A DNA stretch of 64,000 nucleotides, taken from contig NZ_FTMG01000001.1 in NCBI RefSeq assembly GCF_900155965.1, forward strand, positions 620,001 through 684,000. Reading direction: 5' to 3'. Numbering within the stretch: position 1 is the stretch's first letter; every line of letters begins with the position of its first letter. The DNA is from Mucilaginibacter lappiensis (GTDB lineage: Bacteria; Bacteroidota; Bacteroidia; Sphingobacteriales; Sphingobacteriaceae). Positions 16,877-26,088 of this stretch are shown here, piece by piece. Below the pieces are notes generated by a model. The model saw nothing but the letters and a program-made list of their open reading frames with translations. It was not told where the DNA came from and ran no database searches. The position numbers were made by a program, and so were the translations under genes.

Positions 16877-19800
16877 TTAAAATGTTAAATCGATCCCTGC
16901 CCCGTAAAACGCAGATAGCAGGTAACTCCGGGGACTGTTTGAATTGGCATTTAAGTTCACGTTACTATTAAACTCTGATGTTTCAGGATCGGCAAATTTC
17001 AGTTTAGTGAGGGTTGCCAGATTTTGGCCAATAAGGGATACCCTCAATTTTTCGATACCCCATTTTTTGGTAAGGCTTTTAGGGATAGTATAGCCGATGT
17101 TTACATTTTTTAATCTCGCATAAGCGGCATTATATTTAAAAAGATCAGACCCGGTTTGCCAGTTATTAACATTTGAAGGACCCGAGGTAGCTAATCTTGG
17201 ATACTTGGCGCCTGTATTTTCTGGGGTCCAGAAATCGGTTTGATGATCATAAAGCGTTGCGCCGTACCCTCCTTGATAAGGCTCTACCAGTTCGCCTCTC
17301 AAAAATTCGTCTCTTTTGCCAACCCCTTGTATAAACAACATCAAATCAAAACCCGCCGCAGCTATCCGGTAGGTAAAGCCAAACGTATACCTTGGAAAAG
17401 GGTTACCCAATTCGGTTTTATCTTTGGAATCTATTACACCATCATGATTTAAATCTTTAAACTTTAAATCACCCGGGGCCACTACAATTCCGGCCAGTTT
17501 AGGGGAAGCATTGATATCAGCCTGGTTTTGGTATAAGCCGTTTGTTTCATAACCATAGTATTCTGTTATTGGCTGGCCCACTTTTCTTATTAATCCATAA
17601 ACATCCGGCTGTGTAATTTGCTGGGTAGCGGTTCCGGTTAACTTTAATAAGGTGTTTTGATTGTCGGCTATGTTGGCGCTAAAGCTTTGGGTAACACCTT
17701 TAGTTCTTAAAGTATAGGTTAATTGGGCTTCCCACCCTGCGTCTCTAACTTTAGCCACATTAGCATCGGCAAGTCCGGCTCCAAAAATAGAAGGAACATC
17801 CTGAGGGCTTTGTAAAATATTGCGGGTTACTTTGTTAAAATAGTCAAATGAGCCGGTAAGCTTATCATTAAATAAACTAAAATCAACACCTACGTTAAAT
17901 GTTGCCGCGCTTTCCCATGTCAGATTGGGATTGGACTGAAACGTACCGGCACCGCCCACCAGCGTATTATTAAATCCGTAGGCGGCAGTGTAGTTAAAAT
18001 AAGTGGTTTGATATTGGAAATTTCCAACGTTTTGGTTACCCAGTATACCGTAAGATGCCCTTAGTTTAAAATAGTTAAGGGTATTGCTGAACTGTTTCAT
18101 AAACTTTTCGTCTGATAACAGCCACCCGGCATTTACTGACGGAAAGAAACTCGCTCTTTTACCCGGTGCAAATTTAGATGAGGCATCCTCCCGAAATACA
18201 AAATCCAAAAAATACCGGTTTTGATAATTATAGTTGACGCGACCATATGCCGAAAGCAAACTATTAGCGTCAATACCAACACTGTTATTTGAGCCGGTAG
18301 GGCTTATAGTAGTACCTGTTGTAGGAGTTCCTAAGGTGGGATCGGTAAGGCTTTTAGATAAGCTAAACCCTCTACTGCTATAGCTTTCGCTCGAAACACC
18401 AAGGGTAGCGTTAATCGTATGCTTACCTATGCTTTTACCATAATTTAAATATAGCTGCGTATTGAACAGGTTTTTTTTTAAGTTCCCATCTGCAACCGTG
18501 AGATCATTATTTGCTGATGCACCGACAGGTAAAAAGTTAACTACTTTGTCATTGTAAAAGCTACCATTATTGTTGAGGGTACCACCAAATACACCGGTTA
18601 ACTTTAAATCTTTGGTTATACTTAGAGTGCCATTCAGGTTGCCAAAAATTTCATCGTTGTCGGTTTGATTAAACCCTCCTTTTTGCAATAAGCCTAATGA
18701 ATTCAGCTGAGATGATACCGGGTTGGTTAAATAGTTGCCGTTGGCATCCTGCCAGTTATAATTTGAAGGTACACGATTGGCATCGGCAATAATAAACCCT
18801 TCGCTGCCGCTTGTGGTTTTATTGCGGGTTTTAGTATAGTTAAGTATTACATTAAATTTAAATTTACCAATGATAGAAGTTTGATTTAGGCGCAGGTTAT
18901 ACTTTTGATATCCAAATTTACTACCCGACCCACCATTACCAACAAAGCTGTTCATTTGATCCTGGTAGCCGGCTCCTATAAAATAGGAACTGGTTTCACT
19001 ACCGCCCGATATATTCAAATTATGCGATTGCAAAGGTGCATTGTAAACCAAATGATTTACATCCCAGGTACCTCTGCCCTCAGCCTGCAGCTCTTGTATT
19101 TGCTCTGGCGAATAGGCCGGTGCCAGGCCCGAATTAACCAGGGCCATATTTTTATCATAGGCGTTATCAGCTGCGCTTATTTTGTGCACCAATATATCAG
19201 GCACTTGTGTGCCGTAACTACCGTTATAGCTTATGGTAGGCTTTTGGTTCAGCTTTCCACTTTTGGTTGTAATTAATATTACACCATTGGCCGCGCGCGA
19301 ACCATAAATGGCAGCCGAACCGGCATCCTTAAGTATGGTAACGCTTGCTATATCATTGGGGTTGATGGTATTTAAACTATTGCTACCCTGGGTTACAATT
19401 CCATCAATGACCACTAAAGGATCATTGCTGCCTGTTGTACCAACTCCTCTTATGTTTACAACAGCATCTGCGCCAGGATCAAGCGAACTTTGTTGAATAA
19501 TTAAATTGGGAGATTCGCCTTGTAATGCCTGAAAAGTATTCAAGACAGGCTTACTGCCAATATCTTTTGCACCAACTGTACTTACTGCTCCATTGATGTT
19601 TATTCTACTTTGCGTGCCATAACCTACTACCACCACCTCGTTAAGACTCGTATTATTCTCCTTAAGTTTTATATTAATTAATGTGTTACCAACAGCAGGT
19701 ACCTCCTGTGTATCAAAACCAATAAAACTAAATACAAGTATGGCTTTATCATCTATTACAGAAATACTGTACTTTCCGTCCGTATCTGTCACAACTGCAT

Positions 19801-20269
19801 TAGATGTGCCTTTTTCTCGAACAGTAACCCCCGGCAAAATCGCGCCTTTATCATCTGTAACCTGTCCTGTAATAGTTTTTCGGTTTACCTTTTCTTTTGG
19901 TATTGCAGGCTTCTTATTAACCAAAATGGTTGTATTTACAATCCGGTAACCCAATGGCTGGTTACGGAAACAAATATCAAGAGCCTCTTTTAAACTTATA
20001 TTATTCAGGTCTAAAGTGACAGGTTCTGCTAATACGAGTTCATCTTCGGTATACAAAAAATCATACTTGGTTTGCGCCTGTATTTTTTTAAAAGCTTCTT
20101 TAATAGTTGCGTTTTTAAGCTTTAAAGTAACCTTTTGAGCATAAGTTGCCGCGGACACCTGTAGAAAGGTTACCGAGAGCAAAATAAGGGTTAATTTCAT
20201 AACGAGCAGAGGTTTATAAATACCGCAAGGGAGCTTGCTGTAAATAAAATTTGTAAAAATTTTATACAT
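16877..20269 (-). CDS. SusC/RagA TonB-dependent outer-membrane transporter with STN domain (mannan locus)
   Basis: TonB-dependent oligosaccharide importer of 1130 residues. In order it has a signal region (about 24-45), an STN signalling domain (about 50-120), a carboxypeptidase-D-like beta-sandwich (ITGQVTDDKGAILPGVTV), the SusC box NEVVVVGYGTQ, a plug with DGIVTQG and SAAIYGSRAANGVI, and a long beta-barrel ending in aromatic LTF. The STN domain means it can signal to the FecR anti-sigma factor encoded 121 bases upstream, so import and transcription are linked. I kept the Met at 20269; an internal Met at 20200 just before the hydrophobic core is an alternative. Confidence 0.95.
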   Translation of the reverse strand: MYKIFTNFIYSKLPCGIYKPLLVMKLTLILLSVTFLQVSAATYAQKVTLKLKNATIKEAFKKIQAQTKYDFLYTEDELVLAEPVTLDLNNISLKEALDICFRNQPLGYRIVNTTILVNKKPAIPKEKVNRKTITGQVTDDKGAILPGVTVREKGTSNAVVTDTDGKYSISVIDDKAILVFSFIGFDTQEVPAVGNTLINIKLKENNTSLNEVVVVGYGTQSRININGAVSTVGAKDIGSKPVLNTFQALQGESPNLIIQQSSLDPGADAVVNIRGVGTTGSNDPLVVIDGIVTQGSNSLNTINPNDIASVTILKDAGSAAIYGSRAANGVILITTKSGKLNQKPTISYNGSYGTQVPDILVHKISAADNAYDKNMALVNSGLAPAYSPEQIQELQAEGRGTWDVNHLVYNAPLQSHNLNISGGSETSSYFIGAGYQDQMNSFVGNGGSGSKFGYQKYNLRLNQTSIIGKFKFNVILNYTKTRNKTTSGSEGFIIADANRVPSNYNWQDANGNYLTNPVSSQLNSLGLLQKGGFNQTDNDEIFGNLNGTLSITKDLKLTGVFGGTLNNNGSFYNDKVVNFLPVGASANNDLTVADGNLKKNLFNTQLYLNYGKSIGKHTINATLGVSSESYSSRGFSLSKSLTDPTLGTPTTGTTISPTGSNNSVGIDANSLLSAYGRVNYNYQNRYFLDFVFREDASSKFAPGKRASFFPSVNAGWLLSDEKFMKQFSNTLNYFKLRASYGILGNQNVGNFQYQTTYFNYTAAYGFNNTLVGGAGTFQSNPNLTWESAATFNVGVDFSLFNDKLTGSFDYFNKVTRNILQSPQDVPSIFGAGLADANVAKVRDAGWEAQLTYTLRTKGVTQSFSANIADNQNTLLKLTGTATQQITQPDVYGLIRKVGQPITEYYGYETNGLYQNQADINASPKLAGIVVAPGDLKFKDLNHDGVIDSKDKTELGNPFPRYTFGFTYRIAAAGFDLMLFIQGVGKRDEFLRGELVEPYQGGYGATLYDHQTDFWTPENTGAKYPRLATSGPSNVNNWQTGSDLFKYNAAYARLKNVNIGYTIPKSLTKKWGIEKLRVSLIGQNLATLTKLKFADPETSEFNSNVNLNANSNSPRSYLLSAFYGAGIDLTF

Positions 20270-20329
20270 TTGAATGTTAGATTAAGTAAGAAATTGTATT
20301 AGCTGCAATGTTTTATTATCTGGCATATG

Positions 20330-20355
20330 ACCAGGGGCGTTGGAGCGCTCCTGGT
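20330..20355 (-). promoter_or_regulatory. hairpin between FecR and SusC genes
   Basis: Arms ACCAGG-GCG and CGC-CCTGGT with a short loop form a 10-pair stem with one mismatch. No T-run follows on the minus strand. It sits where a sigma-dependent susC promoter or an attenuator would be expected. Confidence 0.4.
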
Positions 20356-20390
20356 TAACTTTAACAGATAATTGTTAGTTGAATAATGAG

Positions 20391-21602
20391 TTAATTCATC
20401 ACAATTATCCTCCTTCCTTTTATAACTAAATGAATATTCCCTACGCTTTCCAGGTGTTGTAGCAATTCTTCGATACTTTTAGACCGGTAAAAAGTACCTC
20501 CAAATTTCAGGTCATTAAAATTTCCCTGATACGCAACGTCAACGTCGTACCAACGCGATACCTTTTTCATAATACCTTGAATATTATCATGATCGAAAAT
20601 AAAATATCCATTTTTCCATGCCATGGCATCATCAATATCAGCGGTTGATACAATAATGCTATTAGAATTTTTATTGATGACCGCCTGCTGACCAGGTGCA
20701 AGAGTGGAGTGAGCATCGTTTTTGGTTATCTGTACAGCCCCTTCCAATAAGGTAGTTTTAATCTTTTCATCATCGTTATATGCTTCAATATTGAAATGAG
20801 TACCCAATACACGTACCTGCACATTATTGATGTTTACATAAAAAGGCTTGTCTTTATTTTTTGCTACTTCAAAATAGGCTTCGCCCACTAGTTTAACCTG
20901 GCGGTCATGGCCAATAAATGCAACGGGATAACTTATGGATGAAGCAGCGTTTAACCATACTTTAGTACCATCGGGCAAAACAACTTCGTATTCACCTCCT
21001 TTGGGTGTAGTTAAGATATTATCGCCAATACCTTGACCATTATTTGCTTTGACGCCATCTATTGAATTATATACAATTTGTCCGTTACGGGTTTTCAGTA
21101 CACTGCCGGAGTTAGTTTTAGCCAGTATGCCATTGGTTGCATTGGAAAGTAAGATGATCTTGCCATTGGCCATGGTTAAAAATGCTTTACTTGATCCAGG
21201 CAGGATCGGCGTTTTAGGTGAAGCAGCAAAATGGCCTGTATTAGTATTTGATTTACTTTGACGCCGAACATATAACATCCCTCCCATGAGCAAAAGGAAA
21301 CAGGCAGCTGCTATTTGAAGCCATTTATTTTTGTATATACTGAATACGCTAGCTTGTTCTTTTTTTACATGTGGTGATTCTTTGAAGCGAAAATCAGATT
21401 GAATTCGTTGTAAAATTTCGTCTGTTTGCTTTTCTCCAAATTGAGGAGCTTTTTCCAGATCAACCAAATCAACAATAACTGCGTCAGCAATTTCATCAGT
21501 ACCTGCATTGTTGATGTAATCTAATAACTCAATGCAATCAGCCTCACTTATAAGACCATTTAAATATTGATGCAACAAGTTGTGCAGCCTTGCTTTATTC
21601 AT
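20391..21602 (-). CDS. FecR family anti-sigma factor (mannan locus)
   Basis: Inner-membrane anti-sigma factor of 403 residues. It has an N-terminal cytoplasmic helical part, a single membrane span at about residues 95-111 (LQIAAACFLLLMGGMLYV), and a periplasmic FecR domain with the markers GEYEVVLPDGTKVWLN, VKLVGEAYFEVAKN and VRVLGTHFNIEAY, followed by a C-terminal DUF4974 module. It would receive the signal from the STN domain of the adjacent SusC and release the ECF sigma factor encoded 93 bases upstream. Confidence 0.94.
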   Translation of the reverse strand: MNKARLHNLLHQYLNGLISEADCIELLDYINNAGTDEIADAVIVDLVDLEKAPQFGEKQTDEILQRIQSDFRFKESPHVKKEQASVFSIYKNKWLQIAAACFLLLMGGMLYVRRQSKSNTNTGHFAASPKTPILPGSSKAFLTMANGKIILLSNATNGILAKTNSGSVLKTRNGQIVYNSIDGVKANNGQGIGDNILTTPKGGEYEVVLPDGTKVWLNAASSISYPVAFIGHDRQVKLVGEAYFEVAKNKDKPFYVNINNVQVRVLGTHFNIEAYNDDEKIKTTLLEGAVQITKNDAHSTLAPGQQAVINKNSNSIIVSTADIDDAMAWKNGYFIFDHDNIQGIMKKVSRWYDVDVAYQGNFNDLKFGGTFYRSKSIEELLQHLESVGNIHLVIKGRRIIVMN

Positions 21603-21695
21603 GTTCTGTTTGTTTATAATTTGCCGGGAATGGCTGGTTTATATATACAGTACAAAACAACTCAAGGGATAAGTCTAGTTGAAACGAAAAAAAAA

Positions 21696-22316
21696 TTAAT
21701 GATGGATGATGATGGCCAGAAAAAAAATGAGATCGGCAGATTTTAAGTGTGTTTTGAGCGTTTTTAAAGCCTGGATCATATGATTTCTAACCGTATGTTG
21801 TGAAATTTGCAGCTTATCTGCGATTTCCTTATAGGATAGGCCCTCATTTCGGCTCAGTTTAAAAACCAATTGTTGTTGCCGGGGAAGTTGATCAATGATT
21901 TTTTGAGTAAATATTTTGAGATCCTCCGCAGCCATATGTTCTTCTGTCGGATTATGTTCCAGAATGGTGCGCTGAATTAACAATTTCAGGTTATCGGTAG
22001 ATTTATAGATCTGCTTTAAAGAATTGATCGAAAGCCGTTTTGTAATAACATATAAATAAGGCCACAGATCCACATCTGGATCCAGCTTGTCTCTGTTCAA
22101 CCAAAATGTTATAAAAGTCTCCTGAACAATTTCCTCACTCAGTTCCTGGTCTTTTAAAAATCTATAAGCGAGTTTATAAATTTTACTACTATAAAATCCA
22201 TATACCAATCTAAATACAGTTTCGTCTCCTGCAATCAGTTGTTTAATATCTTCTTTGTATAGGAGCTGGTTATACAAGTGTTTGAGAGTTTTAAAATTGG
22301 CTGCTAAAATTAACAA
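21696..22316 (-). CDS. ECF RNA polymerase sigma-70 factor (mannan locus)
   Basis: ECF sigma factor with region 2 (EEIVQETFITFWLNR) and region 4 helix-turn-helix (YKEIADKLQISQHTVRNHM). The C-terminus ends in a hydrophobic tail (LIFFLAIIIHH), a feature also seen in the second sigma factor of this window. No ATG occurs in the first 120 codons of the frame, so initiation is probably at TTG: either 22316 or 22277, the latter giving a protein whose sigma-2 region starts at the usual distance. With FecR and SusC it forms a cell-surface signalling cascade for mannan oligosaccharides. Its upstream region runs into a truncated transporter remnant. Confidence 0.92.
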   Translation of the reverse strand: MLILAANFKTLKHLYNQLLYKEDIKQLIAGDETVFRLVYGFYSSKIYKLAYRFLKDQELSEEIVQETFITFWLNRDKLDPDVDLWPYLYVITKRLSINSLKQIYKSTDNLKLLIQRTILEHNPTEEHMAAEDLKIFTQKIIDQLPRQQQLVFKLSRNEGLSYKEIADKLQISQHTVRNHMIQALKTLKTHLKSADLIFFLAIIIHH

Positions 22317-22349
22317 GTATTTTCAGATTTACAATTATCTGCTTTGTAG

Positions 22350-22775
22350 TCAGACTTTGGTTATAAAAATAATCCGGGCATTTATAGTCAGGTTGATATC
22401 CCCATTTCCATTGTTGTATTGGTACTGATGTCGCTAATTATATTGGTGAAGCAAAATTTCAGGGCATTTACGCTTGCCCACGGTAGTATAGGCTTTGGAT
22501 TTTTGCTCATAGGTACTGGCACATGGGCATTTATTGGAGGGACGATCCATGACCTGGCTTATATGTATATAGTTACCTTGGAACTGTATCTGGCTTATGT
22601 AACTTATTCTATTATGTTCTTCGAGCAGTTAATTGCCACGTTTAAATACAAGAGTAATGTGGGTTTTATGATCTACCTGGCCGATTCTACGGGATACCTG
22701 GGTAATGTTTGTATATTGCTTTTTAAACAGTTTGGCCATACTCATTTGTCATGGGGCAATTTTTTATTTTTATAG
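22350..22775 (+). pseudogene. 3' fragment of a DUF5690 family transporter gene
   Basis: The frame is open from just after a TAG at 22347 to TAG at 22773-22775. From about IPISIVV onward the translation lines up with the C-terminal third of the two intact DUF5690 proteins in this window, most closely the one at 59101-60402. Shared blocks include FEQLIATFKYKSNVGF, YLADSTGYLG and LSWG. The N-terminal two thirds are missing and the last helix is cut short. It is oriented opposite to the intact neighbour and lies about 30 bases from the start of the mannan-locus sigma gene, so it probably marks a rearrangement boundary. Confidence 0.8.
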
Positions 22776-22890
22776 AAAAAACAGAGGTTATACCAAAAAC
22801 AGCGGGCGCCTCAGTTATACTGAATCAGCCCACTGCACAACTTGGTAATGCTGAATAGCAAGAAATCTATATCAAAAAAACTAATGCTGT

Positions 22891-23586
22891 TTATTTCGAC
22901 ATATGATCATCTAAAACTGGCAACAGATCTAAAAGATTATCAATTATATAATCCGGCTTAGCAGATTGCAACTGTTCAAATGTATGCGCGCCGGTAGTAA
23001 TACCTATACTGTAAACACAGCCAGCATTTTTTCCTTCTTCAATATCAATAATAGAATCCCCTACCTTAACAACTTCATTACCGTTTGTAATTCCAAACTG
23101 CTGCATTGCAAATAATATCATATCCGGGTTAGGCCTGTTTTTAGGTACATCTGTCGCGGTTACCAGATCGTCAAATTCAACGCCCTTTTTCCAGCCCAAT
23201 TTGTCAACAAGAGACTGAGCAATTACTCTATTGTAGCCAGTATTAAATACCGTCAATATCTTTCTTTCTTTTAAGGCAGCAAATAATTCAGTTGCATTAT
23301 TCTGCGGTAAAACGTTCAGTACAGCATAAGCATCTTTAAGCTGAATCATGAAGTTTGCAAAAATACTATTAGCAAGTTCCTCATCATCATTTTCGGCATA
23401 AACATTTAGAATGCTTTTAATAGCCTGTAATTTTTCTTTACCAGCCCCTTGTGCTAATACTTCGTCTAAAGTGAAATTATATCCTGCTTCATTTATGGCT
23501 TTTTGCAGCGTTTTGTAAACAACATTGTCTTCGTCTACTACTGTACCAGCCATATCAAAAACAACCATTTTAATTGTACTATTCAT
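22891..23586 (-). CDS. phosphonatase-like HAD hydrolase (TIGR03351 type)
   Basis: HAD-superfamily enzyme of 231 residues related to phosphonoacetaldehyde hydrolase. The nucleophile motif is DMAGT at residues 11-15: Asp11 followed two residues later by Ala, as in phosphonatases rather than the DxD of phosphatases. A Lys at about 50 in the cap (GAGKEK) lies near the position of the phosphonatase Schiff-base lysine, but I cannot confirm it aligns. Later HAD motifs are visible as TVFNTGYN, and KVGDSIIDIEEG. It is the last gene of the operon with the alcohol dehydrogenase and DUF5690 transporter. Likely role: P-C bond cleavage of a phosphonate related to 2-aminoethylphosphonate; substrate unproven. 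Confidence 0.82.
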   Translation of the reverse strand: MNSTIKMVVFDMAGTVVDEDNVVYKTLQKAINEAGYNFTLDEVLAQGAGKEKLQAIKSILNVYAENDDEELANSIFANFMIQLKDAYAVLNVLPQNNATELFAALKERKILTVFNTGYNRVIAQSLVDKLGWKKGVEFDDLVTATDVPKNRPNPDMILFAMQQFGITNGNEVVKVGDSIIDIEEGKNAGCVYSIGITTGAHTFEQLQSAKPDYIIDNLLDLLPVLDDHMSK

Positions 23587-23628
23587 TGTTATCTAATTAA
23601 TTGTAAAAAGGAAAAATATAGTGATCAT

Positions 23629-24723
23629 TTAACTTATTTTAATACCCACCCTTACCGGCTTACTTTCACTGGCATATTTGAAAGCTGCTTCAATATCATT
23701 CAGCGGATATTCTTTTTCTATCAGATCTTCAAAAGGATATTTCGAATGATTATCTTCGATAAACCTGGTAGCATTTACAAAATCATCATAATTATAATTA
23801 TGCAGGCCACGAATCTGTAGTAATTTACGCACTATTTTTTGAGCATCAACCTGTACCGGCTTTGCCGGAAAAACAGCACCAATCCAAACCGCGCATCCTC
23901 CAAGAGCCAAGGAGTCAATACCAATTTTCATTGCTCCGGGATTTCCGGTCATATCAAAAACTATATCAGCCTCGGGCCATGGTAAATCGCCGGCATGATC
24001 TTCATTTATGGAGGAATAAACCTCATCCGAGCCAAATTTACTCCCCCAATACAACCTGGCTTGATCATTATCGACTAAACCGATCCATTGAGCGCCTGCT
24101 TCTTTACACATGGCTACGCATGATAATCCAAGTAAACCCGCGCCAAAAACAATCACTCTTTTGTTTTCAATTTGTTCCGCTATACGTAATGCACCCATAA
24201 CGGTTGAGTGGGCACAGCTTATAGTGGCTGCTACTTTAACCGGTATAGAAGAAGAAATTTTAATAAAGGCAGTGTTAGGCTGCAATACACAATAATCGGC
24301 GAGTCCGCCGCTGAATATATTATTTTCTGAAGCGAGTGTATGCCCGTATTTGTACAAATGATCGCTTTTTTGAGGCATATCAGGTCTCGGGGCTTCTATA
24401 CCGGCAGGCACAGCAAAAATAGACCATGTTATCCTGTCGCCAATTTTTACAGGCTCACCCCTGAAATCTTTAACTGTGCTGGTCTGATCCAAACTCAATA
24501 TTTCGCCTACAATTTCATGGCCCAAAACTACTTGTGCTGGTTCAATTCTGTGCCCGCAATAGGTATGAATGTCACTACCACAAAGCGTTGTGTAGAGGTT
24601 TTTAACCAGGATTTCGCCATCTTTAAGCTGAGGCACGTCCTTTTCAATAAATTTAAAAGGAATACCGGTACCATTAAATATTGCTGCTTTACCCGACGGA
24701 AAGCTGGTTAACTCGTTTTTCAT
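23629..24723 (-). CDS. phosphonate catabolism-associated alcohol dehydrogenase (TIGR03366 type)
   Basis: Medium-chain zinc dehydrogenase of 364 residues, matching the family that co-occurs with phosphonatase-like enzymes. Catalytic zinc ligands are visible at Cys48, His69 and Glu70 (CGSD and GHE), and the NAD-binding loop is VIVFGAGLLGLS-like (VFGAGLLGL near 195). The structural-zinc lobe, normally four Cys between about residues 105 and 125, has none: the segment reads PAGIEAPRPDMPQKS. It overlaps the transporter gene by 35 bases, implying tight coupling. It presumably oxidises a hydroxyphosphonate before the HAD enzyme cleaves it. Confidence 0.85.
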   Translation of the reverse strand: MKNELTSFPSGKAAIFNGTGIPFKFIEKDVPQLKDGEILVKNLYTTLCGSDIHTYCGHRIEPAQVVLGHEIVGEILSLDQTSTVKDFRGEPVKIGDRITWSIFAVPAGIEAPRPDMPQKSDHLYKYGHTLASENNIFSGGLADYCVLQPNTAFIKISSSIPVKVAATISCAHSTVMGALRIAEQIENKRVIVFGAGLLGLSCVAMCKEAGAQWIGLVDNDQARLYWGSKFGSDEVYSSINEDHAGDLPWPEADIVFDMTGNPGAMKIGIDSLALGGCAVWIGAVFPAKPVQVDAQKIVRKLLQIRGLHNYNYDDFVNATRFIEDNHSKYPFEDLIEKEYPLNDIEAAFKYASESKPVRVGIKIS

Positions 24724-25981
24724 TTGTTTTTAGTTTGGTTTTAAAATATAAGTAACAAAATGTAATGATCAACACACCGGCTATTCCAAGATAAACGCAG
24801 ATTTCTAAAAAGATAGATAATATAGAATAATTAGAGGGTATCAGGTATCTCAGGAACATCAAACCAATATAACCGGTATAGCCAACAGAATCAACTATAT
24901 ACATCAAAAATCCAACATTTGCCCGCTCCCTGGTAATAGCAATAAGGCGTTCAAATACAACAGCATGAACTGCCACATAAGGCATATAAACACCAAGACC
25001 AATCAATACCATGAAAGGAAATTTACCAAGTCCATTTTGTAAGCCTACAACAGAAGCAAGCAAAATTACAAAGCCGGTTAAGCTGGTAAACAAAGAAAAA
25101 CGAAATGCCTTGTAATGATCAGGGATTAAAACAGCAAAACCAGTAATAATAATAACACCCAATGACACTAATAACTCCGATTGTGTAAACAATGCCGGCG
25201 TTTGGAGATAACCTAAACCGCCCCATAGTTCAACAGCAAAATCAGCCCTTACACTACGTAACAAAGTAACAAACAAATAAATAGCTACAATGGCTATCAA
25301 ACCTGGCGCGTATTTGTTAAAAAAGTACCAGCGATCGGCTGCCGTCATTGGTTCTCTTGCCGAACGGGTGCTTATATCGGTAATAGTTGGTCGTGGGACA
25401 CAGGCCAGCATAGTAATAAACAATAGCAGGGGTAACAAAAATACCAGACCGGCAACAAAAGGCATCCAGTTTTCACCAACACCAATCGTTAATAACAGGG
25501 CCCCTACCGACTTGGATACACCATCTGATAGAATAAAACTTGCACAAAGCCCGGCAATCAGAAACTCCGTTTGCTTGCGCCCTTCTAAAAAGCTCAGCAC
25601 TAAACCAAATATTACCCCGAGTGGAAGACCATTCAATAACATACATGCCAAATTCCAGGGACGTGGTATTACAGCAAAAAACAGCAGCATAACCTCAGCA
25701 AATCCAATCAGGGTAAGAATCGCTCCAATACGTTTCTCCGGCTTAATTTCAGAAACGAATTTGATACCTATCCATTTTGCCAGCACATAGCCCACCGTTT
25801 GCGCAATGATCATTCCGAACTTATAACTTAAGCCCCATAAGCCTACATCGGCAAAAGCTGCCGCTGTATAAGGTTTCCGGTATCCATACATGCAGAAGTA
25901 GGTACCAAATGCCGCGATCAATGACCAGGCAGGATTTGCAAACACTTTTTGCAGACGTTTGGAGTTAGTTTGGAATTGCAT
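24689..25981 (-). CDS. DUF5690 family membrane protein, MFS-like; candidate phosphonate transporter
   Basis: Polytopic membrane protein of 430 residues with about 12 hydrophobic segments and an MFS-like two-half layout. The N-terminal FGTYFCMYGYRKPYTAA segment recalls the Arg-Lys signature region of organophosphate:phosphate antiporters. The conserved C-terminal block is FERLIAITRERANVGF followed by YIVDSVGYTG. It is first in an operon with the phosphonate dehydrogenase and phosphonatase-like genes; a second intact copy (59101-60402) is also in a phosphonate operon. Transport of a phosphonate is my inference from this repeated linkage. Confidence 0.78.
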   Translation of the reverse strand: MQFQTNSKRLQKVFANPAWSLIAAFGTYFCMYGYRKPYTAAAFADVGLWGLSYKFGMIIAQTVGYVLAKWIGIKFVSEIKPEKRIGAILTLIGFAEVMLLFFAVIPRPWNLACMLLNGLPLGVIFGLVLSFLEGRKQTEFLIAGLCASFILSDGVSKSVGALLLTIGVGENWMPFVAGLVFLLPLLLFITMLACVPRPTITDISTRSAREPMTAADRWYFFNKYAPGLIAIVAIYLFVTLLRSVRADFAVELWGGLGYLQTPALFTQSELLVSLGVIIITGFAVLIPDHYKAFRFSLFTSLTGFVILLASVVGLQNGLGKFPFMVLIGLGVYMPYVAVHAVVFERLIAITRERANVGFLMYIVDSVGYTGYIGLMFLRYLIPSNYSILSIFLEICVYLGIAGVLIITFCYLYFKTKLKTNEKRVNQLSVG

Positions 25982-25995
25982 TTAAACGATACAAA

Positions 25996-26020
25996 CACTG
26001 TTTACCAAAACTAAACAATG
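25996..26020 (-). promoter_or_regulatory. interrupted palindrome over a -7 promoter element of the DUF5690-phosphonate operon
   Basis: The plus strand reads CAnTGTTTA, seven bases, TAAACAnTG. Inside it, on the minus strand, is TAGTTTTG (26013-26006), a perfect match to the Bacteroidota -7 consensus TAnnTTTG, about 25 bases before the transporter start codon. An operator sitting on the promoter would fit repression. A convincing -33 TTG element is not seen. Confidence 0.45.
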
Positions 26021-26088
26021 TTTAATATTTGTTCACTTACTAAGCATTATATTTGTGTTAACAAATTTTTAATTCTTATTGTTATAGA

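Noticed and set aside
22891..23586. Assignment of the HAD enzyme as true PhnX phosphonoacetaldehyde hydrolase
   Set aside because: The DxAGT motif fits, but the cap region does not match classical PhnX closely enough, and the neighbouring dehydrogenase points to the TIGR03351 group.
25290..25790. Plus-strand frame of 166 codons opposite the DUF5690 gene
   Set aside because: Antisense to a conserved membrane protein with two paralogues in the window; no coding features of its own.
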